A stretch of DNA of 46,013 bases from Gracilibacter sp. BRH_c7a (lineage in GTDB: Bacteria; Bacillota; Desulfitobacteriia; Desulfitobacteriales; Syntrophobotulaceae). The DNA lies in the NCBI GenBank assembly GCA_001516055.1, contig LOEZ01000085.1, forward strand, positions 1 to 46,013. The letters run 5' to 3'. Each line of letters opens with the position of its first letter. Positions within the stretch are counted from its first letter, which is position 1. Both the position numbers and the translations under genes were made by a program. Of the stretch, positions 16,772-26,500 are shown piece by piece. The notes under the pieces are model-generated. The model saw nothing but the letters and a program-made list of their open reading frames with translations, was not told where the DNA came from and searched no databases.

Positions 16772-17260
16772 ATGAAAAAACTGTTGCAACAGTCGAATCG
16801 CGATTTTTCCGGAACATACGATTTATACGGCAGGTTGTTGTTTAAAATCTCAATGATTTATCTTGGAAACAAAGACGATGCCGAAGAAGCAATGCAGGAA
16901 GCCTTTTACAGGCTGCTCCACAAATCCCCGCAATTTTATGACGCGGAGCATGAAAAAGCGTGGCTCATTCGAACCACGGTCAATTTCTGTAAGGATATCC
17001 TTCGCAGTGCATGGCATAAACGCGTCGAGAAAATGGAGGATATCGAAAAATATTACGACAGTCCTCAGGATCTGGATATTATCCGGGAGATTCTTAAACT
17101 TCCTGTCAAGTACAAAACAGTCATTCACCTGTATTATTTTGAGGATTATTCCGTGAAACAAATTGCAGAGATTCTTAATCTTAAGGAATCCGCAGTCAAA
17201 ATGCGGTTGCAGCGTGGACGGCAGCTTCTTAAAATTGAGCTGGAAGGAGAAGAGGAATGA
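16772..17260 (+). CDS. ECF-type RNA polymerase sigma factor
   Basis: A 162-residue sigma-70 family protein with only regions 2 and 4. Region 2 (about 15-80) contains DDAEEAMQEAFYRLL, and region 4 (about 105-155) contains LPVKYKTVIHLYYFEDYSVK and then ESAVKMRLQRGRQLLK. AGGAGG precedes the ATG. The stop overlaps the start of a membrane protein gene by four bases, the usual arrangement of an ECF sigma factor with its membrane anti-sigma or partner. Target promoters are unknown. Confidence 0.93.
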   Translation: MKKLLQQSNRDFSGTYDLYGRLLFKISMIYLGNKDDAEEAMQEAFYRLLHKSPQFYDAEHEKAWLIRTTVNFCKDILRSAWHKRVEKMEDIEKYYDSPQDLDIIREILKLPVKYKTVIHLYYFEDYSVKQIAEILNLKESAVKMRLQRGRQLLKIELEGEEE

Positions 17261-18153
17261 ATAAATCTGAATTAAAGCGGGTTATTGGAAAGATTGAACC
17301 TGATCAGAACACGAAAGATAGATTATCCGAAAAGTTGAAGAGGAAGCCGAAGAGAAGGCTGGCTGTTCAACCTTTGGCCGCAATTGCTGCCGGACTTGTC
17401 ATCGTGATTGGGGTATCAATTTTTGCCGGAAACATCAGTCAGAATCCCAGTGTCTATATCCCCAAGGTTACAATACAGGAGAACACGGGGATCGCTGCAA
17501 AAATGATGCCCCTTATCGTCTACAAAGGCAGAATCTACCTGGATAACGGTGCTCAGATCAATCCGGATAATGCTGAAAAACTGCTCGGAGAGAAACTGGG
17601 TACTACCAAAGCGAACCTCACAGAATGGAGTAAACAGGATGATTATGCCGTCGAGTTCGCTTCCACAGTCGGAGAGCAGGATGTCTTTACGGTGAAAGGC
17701 TATGATCCGGGCTTTCGCATCATGACACTGGACAGAAACAACGGGGAGATTTTTGCCCAGATTTTTGAGTGCCTGAATGATATCTCCGTGAGATCCGGGA
17801 AAGATATTTTTGAAAAGTTCAAGCTGAAGGGCAATATAATAACGGTGACCTATGAAGATTTTGACAGTTGGAACAACGGGAAAGGAAATTATCAAAAACT
17901 GTCCGACCTTGAGGGCGTTAGCCGTTTTCTTGAGGCCCTTAACCTTTCCGTTCCTTACAAGCAGGAAAGTCTGCCGCAGTTGTTTGATGATCAAAGCCCT
18001 AACGGTCAGAAATTTATCTATCTTATCTTGAAAGATGGCAGCGGACTCCAATTAAGACTTTTTAGGGACGGGTACGTGTACCTGAATAACATCGATATCT
18101 TCTTCAAAGTGGAGGATACAGCCTTTAACACTTTTTGGAGCAAACTGGATTAA
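17257..18153 (+). CDS. Membrane-anchored protein coupled to the sigma factor, probable anti-sigma
   Basis: A 298-residue protein with an N-terminal cytoplasmic part of about 37 residues (rich in Lys/Arg, MNKSELKRVIGKIEPDQNTK), a single helix (about 38-58), and a long extracytoplasmic domain. The topology and the ATGA overlap with the sigma gene argue for an anti-sigma factor. The external domain has copper-amine-oxidase-like features (a segment VYKGRIYLDNGAQI) but no zinc-finger (ZAS) motif is visible. The assignment rests on context rather than on a recognised fold. Confidence 0.65.
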   Translation: MNKSELKRVIGKIEPDQNTKDRLSEKLKRKPKRRLAVQPLAAIAAGLVIVIGVSIFAGNISQNPSVYIPKVTIQENTGIAAKMMPLIVYKGRIYLDNGAQINPDNAEKLLGEKLGTTKANLTEWSKQDDYAVEFASTVGEQDVFTVKGYDPGFRIMTLDRNNGEIFAQIFECLNDISVRSGKDIFEKFKLKGNIITVTYEDFDSWNNGKGNYQKLSDLEGVSRFLEALNLSVPYKQESLPQLFDDQSPNGQKFIYLILKDGSGLQLRLFRDGYVYLNNIDIFFKVEDTAFNTFWSKLD

Positions 18154-18171
18154 TACCGGGGAATAGTCAGA

Positions 18172-18222
18172 GTCTGGGGAGACGATGATTACGGGCAACT
18201 TGGTGACGGAACCAAGACGAAA
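18172..18222 (+). pseudogene. Single orphan RCC1-repeat fragment
   Basis: The frame reads VWGDDDYGQLGDGTKTK, a clear RCC1-type repeat core (W-G-x-N/D-x-x-G-Q-L-G-x-G). No start, no other repeat and no complete ORF surround it. It appears to be the remnant of a larger RCC1-repeat surface protein. Confidence 0.5.
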
Positions 18223-18254
18223 ATGACAGGCTGGCACAATACCAGCCTGTCATT
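18222..18254 (+). terminator. Perfect 13-bp hairpin, possible terminator without T-run
   Basis: AATGACAGGCTGG and its exact complement flank a 7-base loop. It lies about 70 bases after the anti-sigma gene. No T-run follows on the plus strand, so it may stall or protect transcripts or belong to the lost gene. Confidence 0.4.
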
Positions 18255-18384
18255 ACAGATTAATTATTCCCGCATCTTATGGTATAGGGGTGCATACACT
18301 TGCCGACGTGGCGGGCGGCATGACCATGACTATTTTTTGCTTGCCATTAAAATCATTAGCAAGGAATCATGCGGGGCTTCACTT

Positions 18385-18492
18385 ATGGCCGATTTCTTGC
18401 GGTACGTGATTATCGGAATCTGGATAACGATTTTCGCCCCAATGATGTTCAATAGGATGTGGAAGAAGAACTATAAAAAGGATGCTAATTAA
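18385..18492 (+). CDS. Possible small membrane protein (35 residues)
   Basis: The peptide has one hydrophobic helix (VIIGIWITIFAPMMF) followed by a basic tail. There is no convincing ribosome site and the surrounding DNA is decayed. It may equally be a C-terminal fragment of a lost membrane protein. An upstream in-frame extension to 18223 is non-conserved and overlaps the hairpin. Confidence 0.2.
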   Translation: MADFLRYVIIGIWITIFAPMMFNRMWKKNYKKDAN

Positions 18493-18573
18493 GTGGATAC
18501 GTTAAGTGAATGCTAATCAAAAAGCACCAGCGGCATATGGACCGTCACGCAATTCAATTCTTCATCTCAATGA

Positions 18574-18741
<168 letters not shown>

Positions 18742-18791
18742 TACCCATAACCCTGAACAATTGGTCTTGTGACTTTCGGATATATTTGAGT

Positions 18792-19574
18792 CTATATAAA
18801 AAGTTCCGGTTCATTTCGTACCGTACTGACGTTATCAATTAATGATTGAATCATCTTATTAAACTTCTCATCACTGTAAGACTTGGCAGATACGGGACAT
18901 CTTTTTATGCAACGCGAACATTTTAAACATAGATCTGCATCGATATCTCTGAAGCTGCTGGAATCAATCGCATACATTGGACAATGTTCTGCACACACCC
19001 CGCATTCTATGCACGCATCATTCGTAACCGGGACCACTCTGATTCCCATTCGCTCTTTATATGGAAAGTTCCCTTTGACATGGAGTGTTTTGATTTGCGC
19101 ATAATCGTGAATACCCTTTAATTTTGCTTGAATGTCCCTGCCAAAATTTCGTGCAACTGTCAAGTCTTCAAGATCCGGTCTGCCTGTCCCTACTTTTGTG
19201 GTATAGGAATGTTCACCGATAAATGCGCCGCCAGCTATTCCAATAAAGCCTTTTTTCTCAAAAGTATCCTTTAATTCTAAAAGTGCATCATTATAGCCTC
19301 TGTTTCCATAAACAACAATAAATATAGCCAGTGTATGATCGCCTTTTACCTTTTCAAAGTAATCGATTAAGAACTCCGGAACTCTACCAGAATATACAGG
19401 TACACCAACGATAACTAAATCATTACAGCCAAAAACAAGGTCCTTTTGTCTGTCCTTTTGTAAAGTGAGGTCGATTGCGCTAACGTTTTCACCAATACCA
19501 CTTCCCACTGCCTGCACAATCTTCGCTGTCGTATCAGTGGGGCTGAAATAAAGTAAATTTAATTGCTTTTCCAA
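18792..19574 (-). CDS. EFR1-type flavodoxin-ferredoxin fusion protein
   Basis: The N-terminal flavodoxin-like domain (about 1-165) has a phosphate-binding loop FSPTDTTAKI and a conserved PVYSGRVPEF. The C-terminal part (about 180-245) carries two [4Fe-4S] motifs, CIECGVCAEHCP and CLKCSRCIKRCP. The layout matches EFR1 family ferrodoxins, putative electron carriers in anaerobes. Start is TTG at 19574 with GAGGAGG six bases upstream. It is separated by about 80 bases from the kinase gene that precedes it on the same strand. Redox partner unknown. Confidence 0.88.
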   Translation of the reverse strand: MEKQLNLLYFSPTDTTAKIVQAVGSGIGENVSAIDLTLQKDRQKDLVFGCNDLVIVGVPVYSGRVPEFLIDYFEKVKGDHTLAIFIVVYGNRGYNDALLELKDTFEKKGFIGIAGGAFIGEHSYTTKVGTGRPDLEDLTVARNFGRDIQAKLKGIHDYAQIKTLHVKGNFPYKERMGIRVVPVTNDACIECGVCAEHCPMYAIDSSSFRDIDADLCLKCSRCIKRCPVSAKSYSDEKFNKMIQSLIDNVSTVRNEPELFI

Positions 19575-19655
19575 AAGAACACCTCCTCTATTATGTAAAA
19601 GTATACCACCTTTTAATTTCTTTAGAAATGTTTTTACTCCCCATCTCTTATGGTG

Positions 19656-21575
19656 CTAAAGAATGGTTGCTTTCGGAACAAACCAGCTTATTTGCGTTCC
19701 AACTTCCGGAGTACTGGTGATTTCCAACCCTGAACCGAAGATATTTTTTAATCTTTTATCAATATTATGTAAGCCGACGCTTTTTTTCAACTCGGAGTCC
19801 TTTTTGAGGGACAAAATGATTGGATTCATGCCAACGCCGTTATCTTTTACGGTGAAGACATATCCATTTTCTTTTTCTGTAATACTTACCTGAATCTTTC
19901 CTCCTTCGGATTTGGGCAGTATCCCGTGTATGACAGCATTCTCGATGAGAGGCTGCAGAATGAGAACCGGGACTCTGATTTCCAGATTGTCAGGAATATT
20001 AAAAACCACTTCTAAACGTTCCTCAAAACGTGCTTTTTCTATGGCTGTATAAGCCTGAGCCAGCTCTATTTCATGCCTGAGCGGCACAAACTGGCTAAGA
20101 TCTTCAAAATCAAAACTTCTTCTCAAATATTTACTGAAATCAGCTAATAGAATTCGGGACTGCTCGATATCATAACGGGAAATGGAAATAACGGTATTTA
20201 GGGCATTGTACAAGAAATGCGGTTTGATCTGAGCTTGTAAGAATTGTAGTTCCGCAGCCGTTTTTTGTTCATGGAATAACTTGATCCTTTGGGCCTGGAT
20301 AACCAATTGAATGAACAGGAATAAAAATAATCCAAAGTAAAAAATCTCACCGAAAGGTGTTCTGATGATATTGGTCCAGTAACCGATATCATGGATATAG
20401 GTTACAAGTACGACCATCATGCTAAGAATATTCAGCCAACCGCCGCTTTGATTTTTTTTGATTCCGATCCCAACAATAATAATGCTGCATAGGACAAGTA
20501 CAATATCTAAATAATTGGTTATTTGTCCAGACCTGGTGTAATAGAGCGGAGGGGTCAGGACAAACAGCAGTTGGCTTATACAGGCATAAATCAATGAAAC
20601 CTTCAGAACGAGACGAGAAAACTTTGAGGGGTAAAGTTCATGTACATACCAGATTAAAAAGAACAGCACCCACTCCGTGGATGAATACCAAAACAAAATA
20701 ACAGTGTTGAAAGAAAGACTGGGGAATAGTTTGAGCAGGACGAATTGGCCCACCATATCGACTAAAAGACTAACCCATAAGCATAGAAAAGCAAAGATCA
20801 GTGTGTAGCGCAGTTCTTTGCGTAAAAAATATACGGCAAAGAAGAATAGGGAAATCATGAGCAAGGCCCCGATTAAAAAAAATTCCTTGGTTATCAGAGC
20901 TTCATGCAGACTCATGATCTGCTCGGGATATCCAAGAAACATACCGTACCAGAACCCCCCTCTGGCATACTGGTGGTTCGATACATGTACGATCATATCA
21001 AACTCCGAATCCGGAATACTGAAAAAAATGGCCTGCGGCCCATATTCCCCGGTTTCTTCAGCGGGATTGGCTGAAACTTTTCCCCGGGAGGCCACCTTTT
21101 TTTCATTAATGAAGATGTTATAGGCACTAGATAAAGTATAAATTCTTAAGCCTAATGTGGTTTCTGGTGCAAGGTCTGTAACCACGTGAAGTCTATAGGT
21201 AGCATATCCCTCCCCGGAAAGTCTTTCACCATGGAGGGAATACTCATTCCAGGTGTCGGGGATGTCCGCATATAAATCGGGAGTTTGGGACAGCGGATCC
21301 TGATAAGATATAAGTTTATTCCAATAAAACTCCCATTCTCCATCAAGCTTCAGATTGCCGTACTCTTTAAAATCGTTTTGTGAAAGGTTCAAAATTCCTT
21401 TATTGGCCTGGGGCTTGAAAGGAGGTTTGCTATCCAATACTGAAATTAAGACAAGCACAATAAATATAAGGATAATGATTGCAGTCGTAAGAATGATTTT
21501 GTAATCGTGCCGGTTTGCCATTACTATCCGCCTAACTGTATCGTGATTGATAGTTGCCATTTCGACACGAATCAA
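19656..21575 (-). CDS. 7TM sensor histidine kinase of LytS type (7TMR-DISM-like)
   Basis: A kinase of up to 639 residues. An N-terminal helix (about 27-49) is followed by an extracellular jelly-roll domain (about 60-220, including LDGEWEFYWNKL and GYATYRLHV), then about seven membrane helices (about 230-425). The kinase part has the HPK7 motif QAQIKPHFLYNALNTV (H453), PLIENAVIHG and DNGVGMN. The TTG at 21575 has a weak AGGA. Internal ATGs at 21560 and 21521 (the latter after AGGCGG) are realistic alternatives that would remove 5 or 18 residues. It is divergent from a SARP-type response regulator, its probable partner. Confidence 0.9.
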   Translation of the reverse strand: MIRVEMATINHDTVRRIVMANRHDYKIILTTAIIILIFIVLVLISVLDSKPPFKPQANKGILNLSQNDFKEYGNLKLDGEWEFYWNKLISYQDPLSQTPDLYADIPDTWNEYSLHGERLSGEGYATYRLHVVTDLAPETTLGLRIYTLSSAYNIFINEKKVASRGKVSANPAEETGEYGPQAIFFSIPDSEFDMIVHVSNHQYARGGFWYGMFLGYPEQIMSLHEALITKEFFLIGALLMISLFFFAVYFLRKELRYTLIFAFLCLWVSLLVDMVGQFVLLKLFPSLSFNTVILFWYSSTEWVLFFLIWYVHELYPSKFSRLVLKVSLIYACISQLLFVLTPPLYYTRSGQITNYLDIVLVLCSIIIVGIGIKKNQSGGWLNILSMMVVLVTYIHDIGYWTNIIRTPFGEIFYFGLFLFLFIQLVIQAQRIKLFHEQKTAAELQFLQAQIKPHFLYNALNTVISISRYDIEQSRILLADFSKYLRRSFDFEDLSQFVPLRHEIELAQAYTAIEKARFEERLEVVFNIPDNLEIRVPVLILQPLIENAVIHGILPKSEGGKIQVSITEKENGYVFTVKDNGVGMNPIILSLKKDSELKKSVGLHNIDKRLKNIFGSGLEITSTPEVGTQISWFVPKATIL

Positions 21576-21702
21576 AGTTATTCCTGTATTTGCGATTTGT
21601 AATGCGTTAATATTTAAAAAAATAATATTTTCTTAAATTGGAAATTAAGAAGGCATTAGCCTTTTGCATATAGAAATAAATATATTGCAAATATGACAAA
21701 CT

Positions 21703-21800
21703 GAATAAAAGAGAAGAAGCAGAGAAAATCAAAAGGAACTCAGAAAGCCGAGAACAGCAGAGAAATACGAAAAGAATAAGCAAGAAACAGAAATAGAAAA
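21703..21800 (+). other. Purine-rich leader upstream of the SARP-type regulator
   Basis: About four bases in five are purines over roughly 100 bases, with repeated GAGAA/AGAAA elements. It sits in the divergent promoter region between the LytS-like kinase and the response regulator. No ORF or fold is evident. Confidence 0.35.
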
Positions 21801-21832
21801 ATTTTAGATCGGATATTTCAAGGAGAAATTAG

Positions 21833-22930
21833 ATGATTAAAGCCGTACTAGTCGATGACGAAAGACCTGCACTAAGAGAACTGGAATATTTCCTTCGGGA
21901 TTATCCTGTAATTACGATTCAAGATAAGTTCACGGATCCGCAGCTTGCCTTAGAGAAAATTAAAAGCATTCAGCCGCAAATCATTTTCTTAGACATTAAT
22001 ATGCCCCAGCTCAAGGGGATAGACGCTGCCTCCAAATTTATGGATTTATGCGAAAAGGTAGACATTGTTTTTGTTACCGCTTATGACAGTTATGCAATTC
22101 AGGCTTTTGAATTATATACGCTTGATTATTTGTTAAAGCCCCTGACCGAAGACCGCTTTTACATCACAATGCAACGAATCATGAATAAGTATGGAACTAT
22201 TCCTATCAATGATAAAAAGAATTTAATGATCAAATGTCTTGGAAAATTTGAAATCTCCTGGCGGGGTGAGGAACCCATCAAATGGCGAACGGAAAAGACG
22301 CGGGAGCTTTTCGCATTCCTTCTGCATCACCGTAATCGTAACCTATCAAAAGAAGAGTTGTTAGATGCGCTATGGGCGGAGGATGATCCGGAGAAGGCTA
22401 TTCGACAGCTGTATAATGGTATTTACTATATTCGCAAGGCTCTGGAGGAATATGGGATTGGACGAAACCTCATCAGTATTGACGGGAATTATAATTTAAA
22501 ACTTGGACCTGTAGATTTCGATGTAGAATACTATAACCAATTTGCAAGAGGTCATGATAACAGTAACCTAGGACAACTTGAAGAAATAGAAATCCTTTTT
22601 CAAGGAGACTATCTTCAAGGTGAATATTATCCTTGGGCTGACTTGGAGCGGGAGAGATTATCTTCCCTCCATCTGCGATGTCTCCTTCAACTGGCAAAGG
22701 AACTAAAAGCAGCAAGAAAGTGGGATAAAGCTGAGAATTATCTCGTAAAGGCATATCATAAAAATCCGTATTATGAAGAAACTACGGAGCTTTTGCTGAA
22801 GCTGTATGAGGAAACGGGGAATAGCAGCAAAGCGATCCTTCATTACAATACTTATACCAAACTAATACATGAAGAATTAGGGATACAACCGGATAAAAAA
22901 TTACATGAGTTAGTTAGAACCATAAAATAA
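21833..22930 (+). CDS. Response regulator with SARP/BTAD transcriptional activator domain
   Basis: 365 residues. Receiver (about 1-120) with the acidic VDDE, D54 in IIFLDINMP, and YLLKPL. It is followed by an OmpR-like winged helix (about 135-230; RTEKTRELFAFLLHHRNRNL, then ELLDALW) and a BTAD TPR-like domain (about 240-365; YNQFARG, then LLKLYEETGNSSKAILHYN). This receiver-HTH-BTAD order is the SARP-like response regulator type found in Clostridia with 7TM kinases. AAGGAG precedes ATG 21833. It is probably phosphorylated by the divergent kinase, and may activate the receiver-like gene and the wall protein downstream; the latter is inference. Confidence 0.93.
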   Translation: MIKAVLVDDERPALRELEYFLRDYPVITIQDKFTDPQLALEKIKSIQPQIIFLDINMPQLKGIDAASKFMDLCEKVDIVFVTAYDSYAIQAFELYTLDYLLKPLTEDRFYITMQRIMNKYGTIPINDKKNLMIKCLGKFEISWRGEEPIKWRTEKTRELFAFLLHHRNRNLSKEELLDALWAEDDPEKAIRQLYNGIYYIRKALEEYGIGRNLISIDGNYNLKLGPVDFDVEYYNQFARGHDNSNLGQLEEIEILFQGDYLQGEYYPWADLERERLSSLHLRCLLQLAKELKAARKWDKAENYLVKAYHKNPYYEETTELLLKLYEETGNSSKAILHYNTYTKLIHEELGIQPDKKLHELVRTIK

Positions 22931-22964
22931 TTCAATATTTGAATTAACCATGATCATAAAAGTG

Positions 22965-23006
22965 AAACCCACATTTCTGTCAAAAGTGATGGAAAGATGG
23001 GTTTTT
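22965..23006 (+). terminator. Rho-independent terminator after the SARP-type regulator
   Basis: AAACCCA pairs with TGGGTTT, with partial pairing inside, and is followed by a short T-run. Confidence 0.55.
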
Positions 23007-23137
23007 CTATTCGTATTATGCGATTTTTAGTGGTTTTGGTGAAATTTTGGTGAAATATGAGTTGTAAGATAAGATCGAGAATCAGAAAGATTCAATTTTT
23101 GATCAACGTAAGTTCTATCCAAGCGGGAGGTGACCGT

Positions 23138-23488
23138 TTGATAGTTTTTCTTCTTGATGTAGGCAGTGAATGTCGAAACGCAATGGTTCAATGTTTACGT
23201 GAGGACATAAAAATCAAATCGGTAAATGTATTTGAGGATTATATCGCATTCATTGAACAGGTAGGAAAAATACTGCCTGATTTATGTTTCATTCGTTTGG
23301 GGGTGGATAAGATCCCTGGTTTGACAGCAGCGAGAATGGTCAAACAAATCGGAGTAGATTCCAGGATTGTATTTCTTTCTGAAGACGAGTACGACGCCCT
23401 AGAAGCTTATGAGATAGGTGCCTATGGATATCTCTTGTATCCGGTGGTGAAGGAGAAGTTAGAAAATATCCTCGCGAAAGTCGGATAG
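23138..23488 (+). CDS. Stand-alone degenerate receiver-like protein
   Basis: 116 residues with the length and hydrophobic pattern of a response-regulator receiver, no output domain, and lost catalytic residues. The phospho-acceptor position holds R53 (DLCFIRLGV where active receivers have FLDxxM). The conserved lysine is Y101 (GYLLYPV against YLLKPV). The first acidic pair is reduced to D7. The switch-position S81 remains. The start is TTG 23138, with GGGAGG seven bases upstream; an in-frame ATG at 23057 would add an ill-fitting basic leader. It sits 54 bases before the wall protein gene and after the SARP-type regulator. It may act as a phosphorylation-independent binding module. Confidence 0.7.
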   Translation: MIVFLLDVGSECRNAMVQCLREDIKIKSVNVFEDYIAFIEQVGKILPDLCFIRLGVDKIPGLTAARMVKQIGVDSRIVFLSEDEYDALEAYEIGAYGYLLYPVVKEKLENILAKVG

Positions 23489-23542
23489 AAAATTAAATCA
23501 AATCCAGTTTATGAAGTAGAATTTGAAAGGAGAAAGAAGAGA

Positions 23543-26500
23543 ATGGGTTTAAAAGTATTCAACAAAGTATTAGCAGTAACGTTGATTATGTTGCTGGCAG
23601 TAACACCGCTATCACACCCTCCAGCCTTTGCCGCTGATGAAGTTTCAGCTTCAGTTGGGGCAAGCACGTTGCAAGTTGACCGTCTTGGGGGTAAAGACCG
23701 TTACAATACGGCTGTTGAAATCTCAAAGGCAGGCTGGCAGACCGCCGATACCGCAATAATCGCTTCAGGTAATAATCAAAATTTAGTAGATGCGTTGACA
23801 TCGGCACCACTGGCGAAAGCCAAATCAGCTCCGATCCTGTATACGGGGACGGATAATTTAAATGAACAAACAAAGTTGGAAATCAAGCGCCTGGGCATTA
23901 AAGATGTCTACATAACCAGTGGTTCAGGGGTTATTTCAGAACAAGCCATTATTGAGATCGAAGAGATGGGGATTACGGTTCATCGGCTGGGCGGTACGGA
24001 CAGATATGAAACCGCTGTCAACGTTGCCAAAGAACTGATGAAATCGCAAGGCTTCTCCGATGTCGTAATTGCGAATGGTTATGCTAATGTAGATGCACTT
24101 TCCGTAGCACCTATTGCAGCTGCACAAGGTATGCCCATATTACTAACTGACGGGAATCAAGTACCGAAAGTGATTCGGGATTTCTTCAATCAGAATAAAT
24201 TGTCCAGATCACTCGTAATTGGTGGCACGGGTGTCATATCAGATTCAGTAAAGAGCTCGCTTCCGAATGCGGAGCGTCTGGGCGGAGCAACTCGCTATGA
24301 AACCAATCTCGAAGTACTGAATGCATTTAAAGACAATCTTAGACCTGACAAAATCTATGTAGCCAATGGAGAAAATGAGCATTTAGTTAACTCATTAGCA
24401 GGCGCGGCTTTGGCGGCGTCCTTGGGAGCAGAAATTGTATTTTCTGCGAAAGAATCCATTCCTGGTGGTACAGTTGACTACATTAATAGAGAGCAAGCAG
24501 TAAACAATGTAGTTTTATTAGGCGGGGAAGCCGTCATTGATTATCAAGTGCATGAACCATTGATCAAAGCCTTCAGTATTGCAACAAACTCTGATGCGAA
24601 GGAAAGCATTTCTGGTAACACGGTAATTACAGGATCAAACATCGTAGTCGAAAATATGACATTTGATAAGAACTTAGTTATCCTTGGTTCGGGAGTTGTC
24701 TTAAAGAACGTAACCGTAAACGGTACGATCTTCGTCAATCCTGATTCAGGGAGTTCTGCTGGCACAAGTTTTGATGCTTCTTTGGAAGGAGTAATCTCTA
24801 AAAATATTGTGGTACAAAATGGGGCGAAACGTGGTATTCAGATCACGGATACGCAAGCTGATAAATTGACCGTAGCAAGCCAAAAGCCTGTGGTCGTGGT
24901 AACGGAAGGATCAACCAATATAAAAAGCACGGTTGTAGCTTCCGACGCCACCCTGAAAAATAATGGAGCAACATTTGGTCCTGTTACTGCTGATGCGAAA
25001 AAGCCTATTACTGTCAATTTAGCAGGGGAATTTAAAACTAATGTGGTTATCAATAGCACTGCGACCGTTATAGCGGACGCGGGTTCTGTAATCGGAAATT
25101 TAGTGATTGCGGATAAAGCGAATAATAATGATATTGTAAAGTTAGAGGGATACTTCAAATCTATAATCTCAAATAGCAAAGCTGGCATTGCTTTGGCAGA
25201 GAATACACGAGTATCAAACTTCGAAGTGAATGAAGCAAATAATATCATTGTTCCTCCTTCCGCAAGTATCTATTGGCTGGAAGCAAAAGCCGATGGTGCT
25301 AAAGTAAGCGGTGGGGGAAGAATCAATGGAACAAATATAAAGGATACTCCTTCTGTACCACCAGAATTGCCAACCAGCGATGATGATAGCGGGGATACTT
25401 CAGAACCAGTAACACCACCAGTTGCAGCCCCCCTATTGGTAAGTGCTGAAACCAGCCCAGCGGGTGATAAAATCCTGCTAACCTTCGACAAGAATATGGC
25501 AGATCCAGCAGGTAAGCAGGAAAGTTTTACAGTTCAGACAGATGATACCCCCAATACTGTAGCAGCTGCAGCACTAAATAACCTGGATAATAAGATTATT
25601 GAACTTACCCTGACCAGCTATATTACGAACGGACAGACAGTTACTGTAGACTATACTGCCGGTACGATTGCAGCAGCTGATAACGGCGCACTGGCAACTT
25701 TTGCTTCCCAGAGTGTAACCAATAATGTGCCTGTTGACGCAGTACTGATGTCGGTAGAATATGACAACGGCATGCTGGCCGATGAAGACGATGATAAGTT
25801 CACCCTAACCTTTAATCAGGACATTACGAATGTTGGTGCTCCGGGTGATTACCGTGTAAGATATGCACATGACGGACAAGTGTGGTCATCTGGAAGCGAA
25901 GTTGTGGAGCTGTCCTATAACGGGACCGACTATACAGTAAGCGATGGACCTATAGGAACAAATACAGTAATCATTAATTTAACGTCATCCGGACGATCCA
26001 AAATGCTTGCTATGAGAAGCAGCAGCCCAGACGGAAACACGGATGATGTCATAGTGATAGTCTATTCCCATTTCAGTTTGACACCTCATGTCGATAATAC
26101 GAATGGGCTGAACAAAAGTAAGATTGACGACAATGCAGGAATAGATATCGTTTCTGAGGATCCCCAACCACCTGTATTAACCGCTGACAGCACGAGCAAT
26201 AACACAACAGCAGACATTTCGATTACCTTCACGGATGATGAGACTTGGCGTAACGCGATTACGGCTGTAAAAGATGGTGAGGATACATTAACAGAAGAAT
26301 GGGACTATGAAATAAACGAAGGGGAGATTCTCATTTATGGATGGCTACTATCCCCGGGTTCTCATACAATTACAGTGCAAGCCGGGGGGCACTCCGATGC
26401 GACAGTAGTCCAGAATATTGTGGGCTTATCCGTTAGTGACGACGGTGAAATTACAGAAGGTGCGGAAGATGGTGAAATTATAACGGTTACACTTGATGGC

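Noticed and set aside
17416-18051. 211-codon minus-strand frame opposite the anti-sigma gene
   Set aside because: It lies wholly antisense to a well-supported gene, has no recognised motif, and no neighbour supports that strand.
18223-18384. N-terminal extension of the 35-residue membrane peptide
   Set aside because: It reads through the perfect hairpin and the relic region and has no conserved features.
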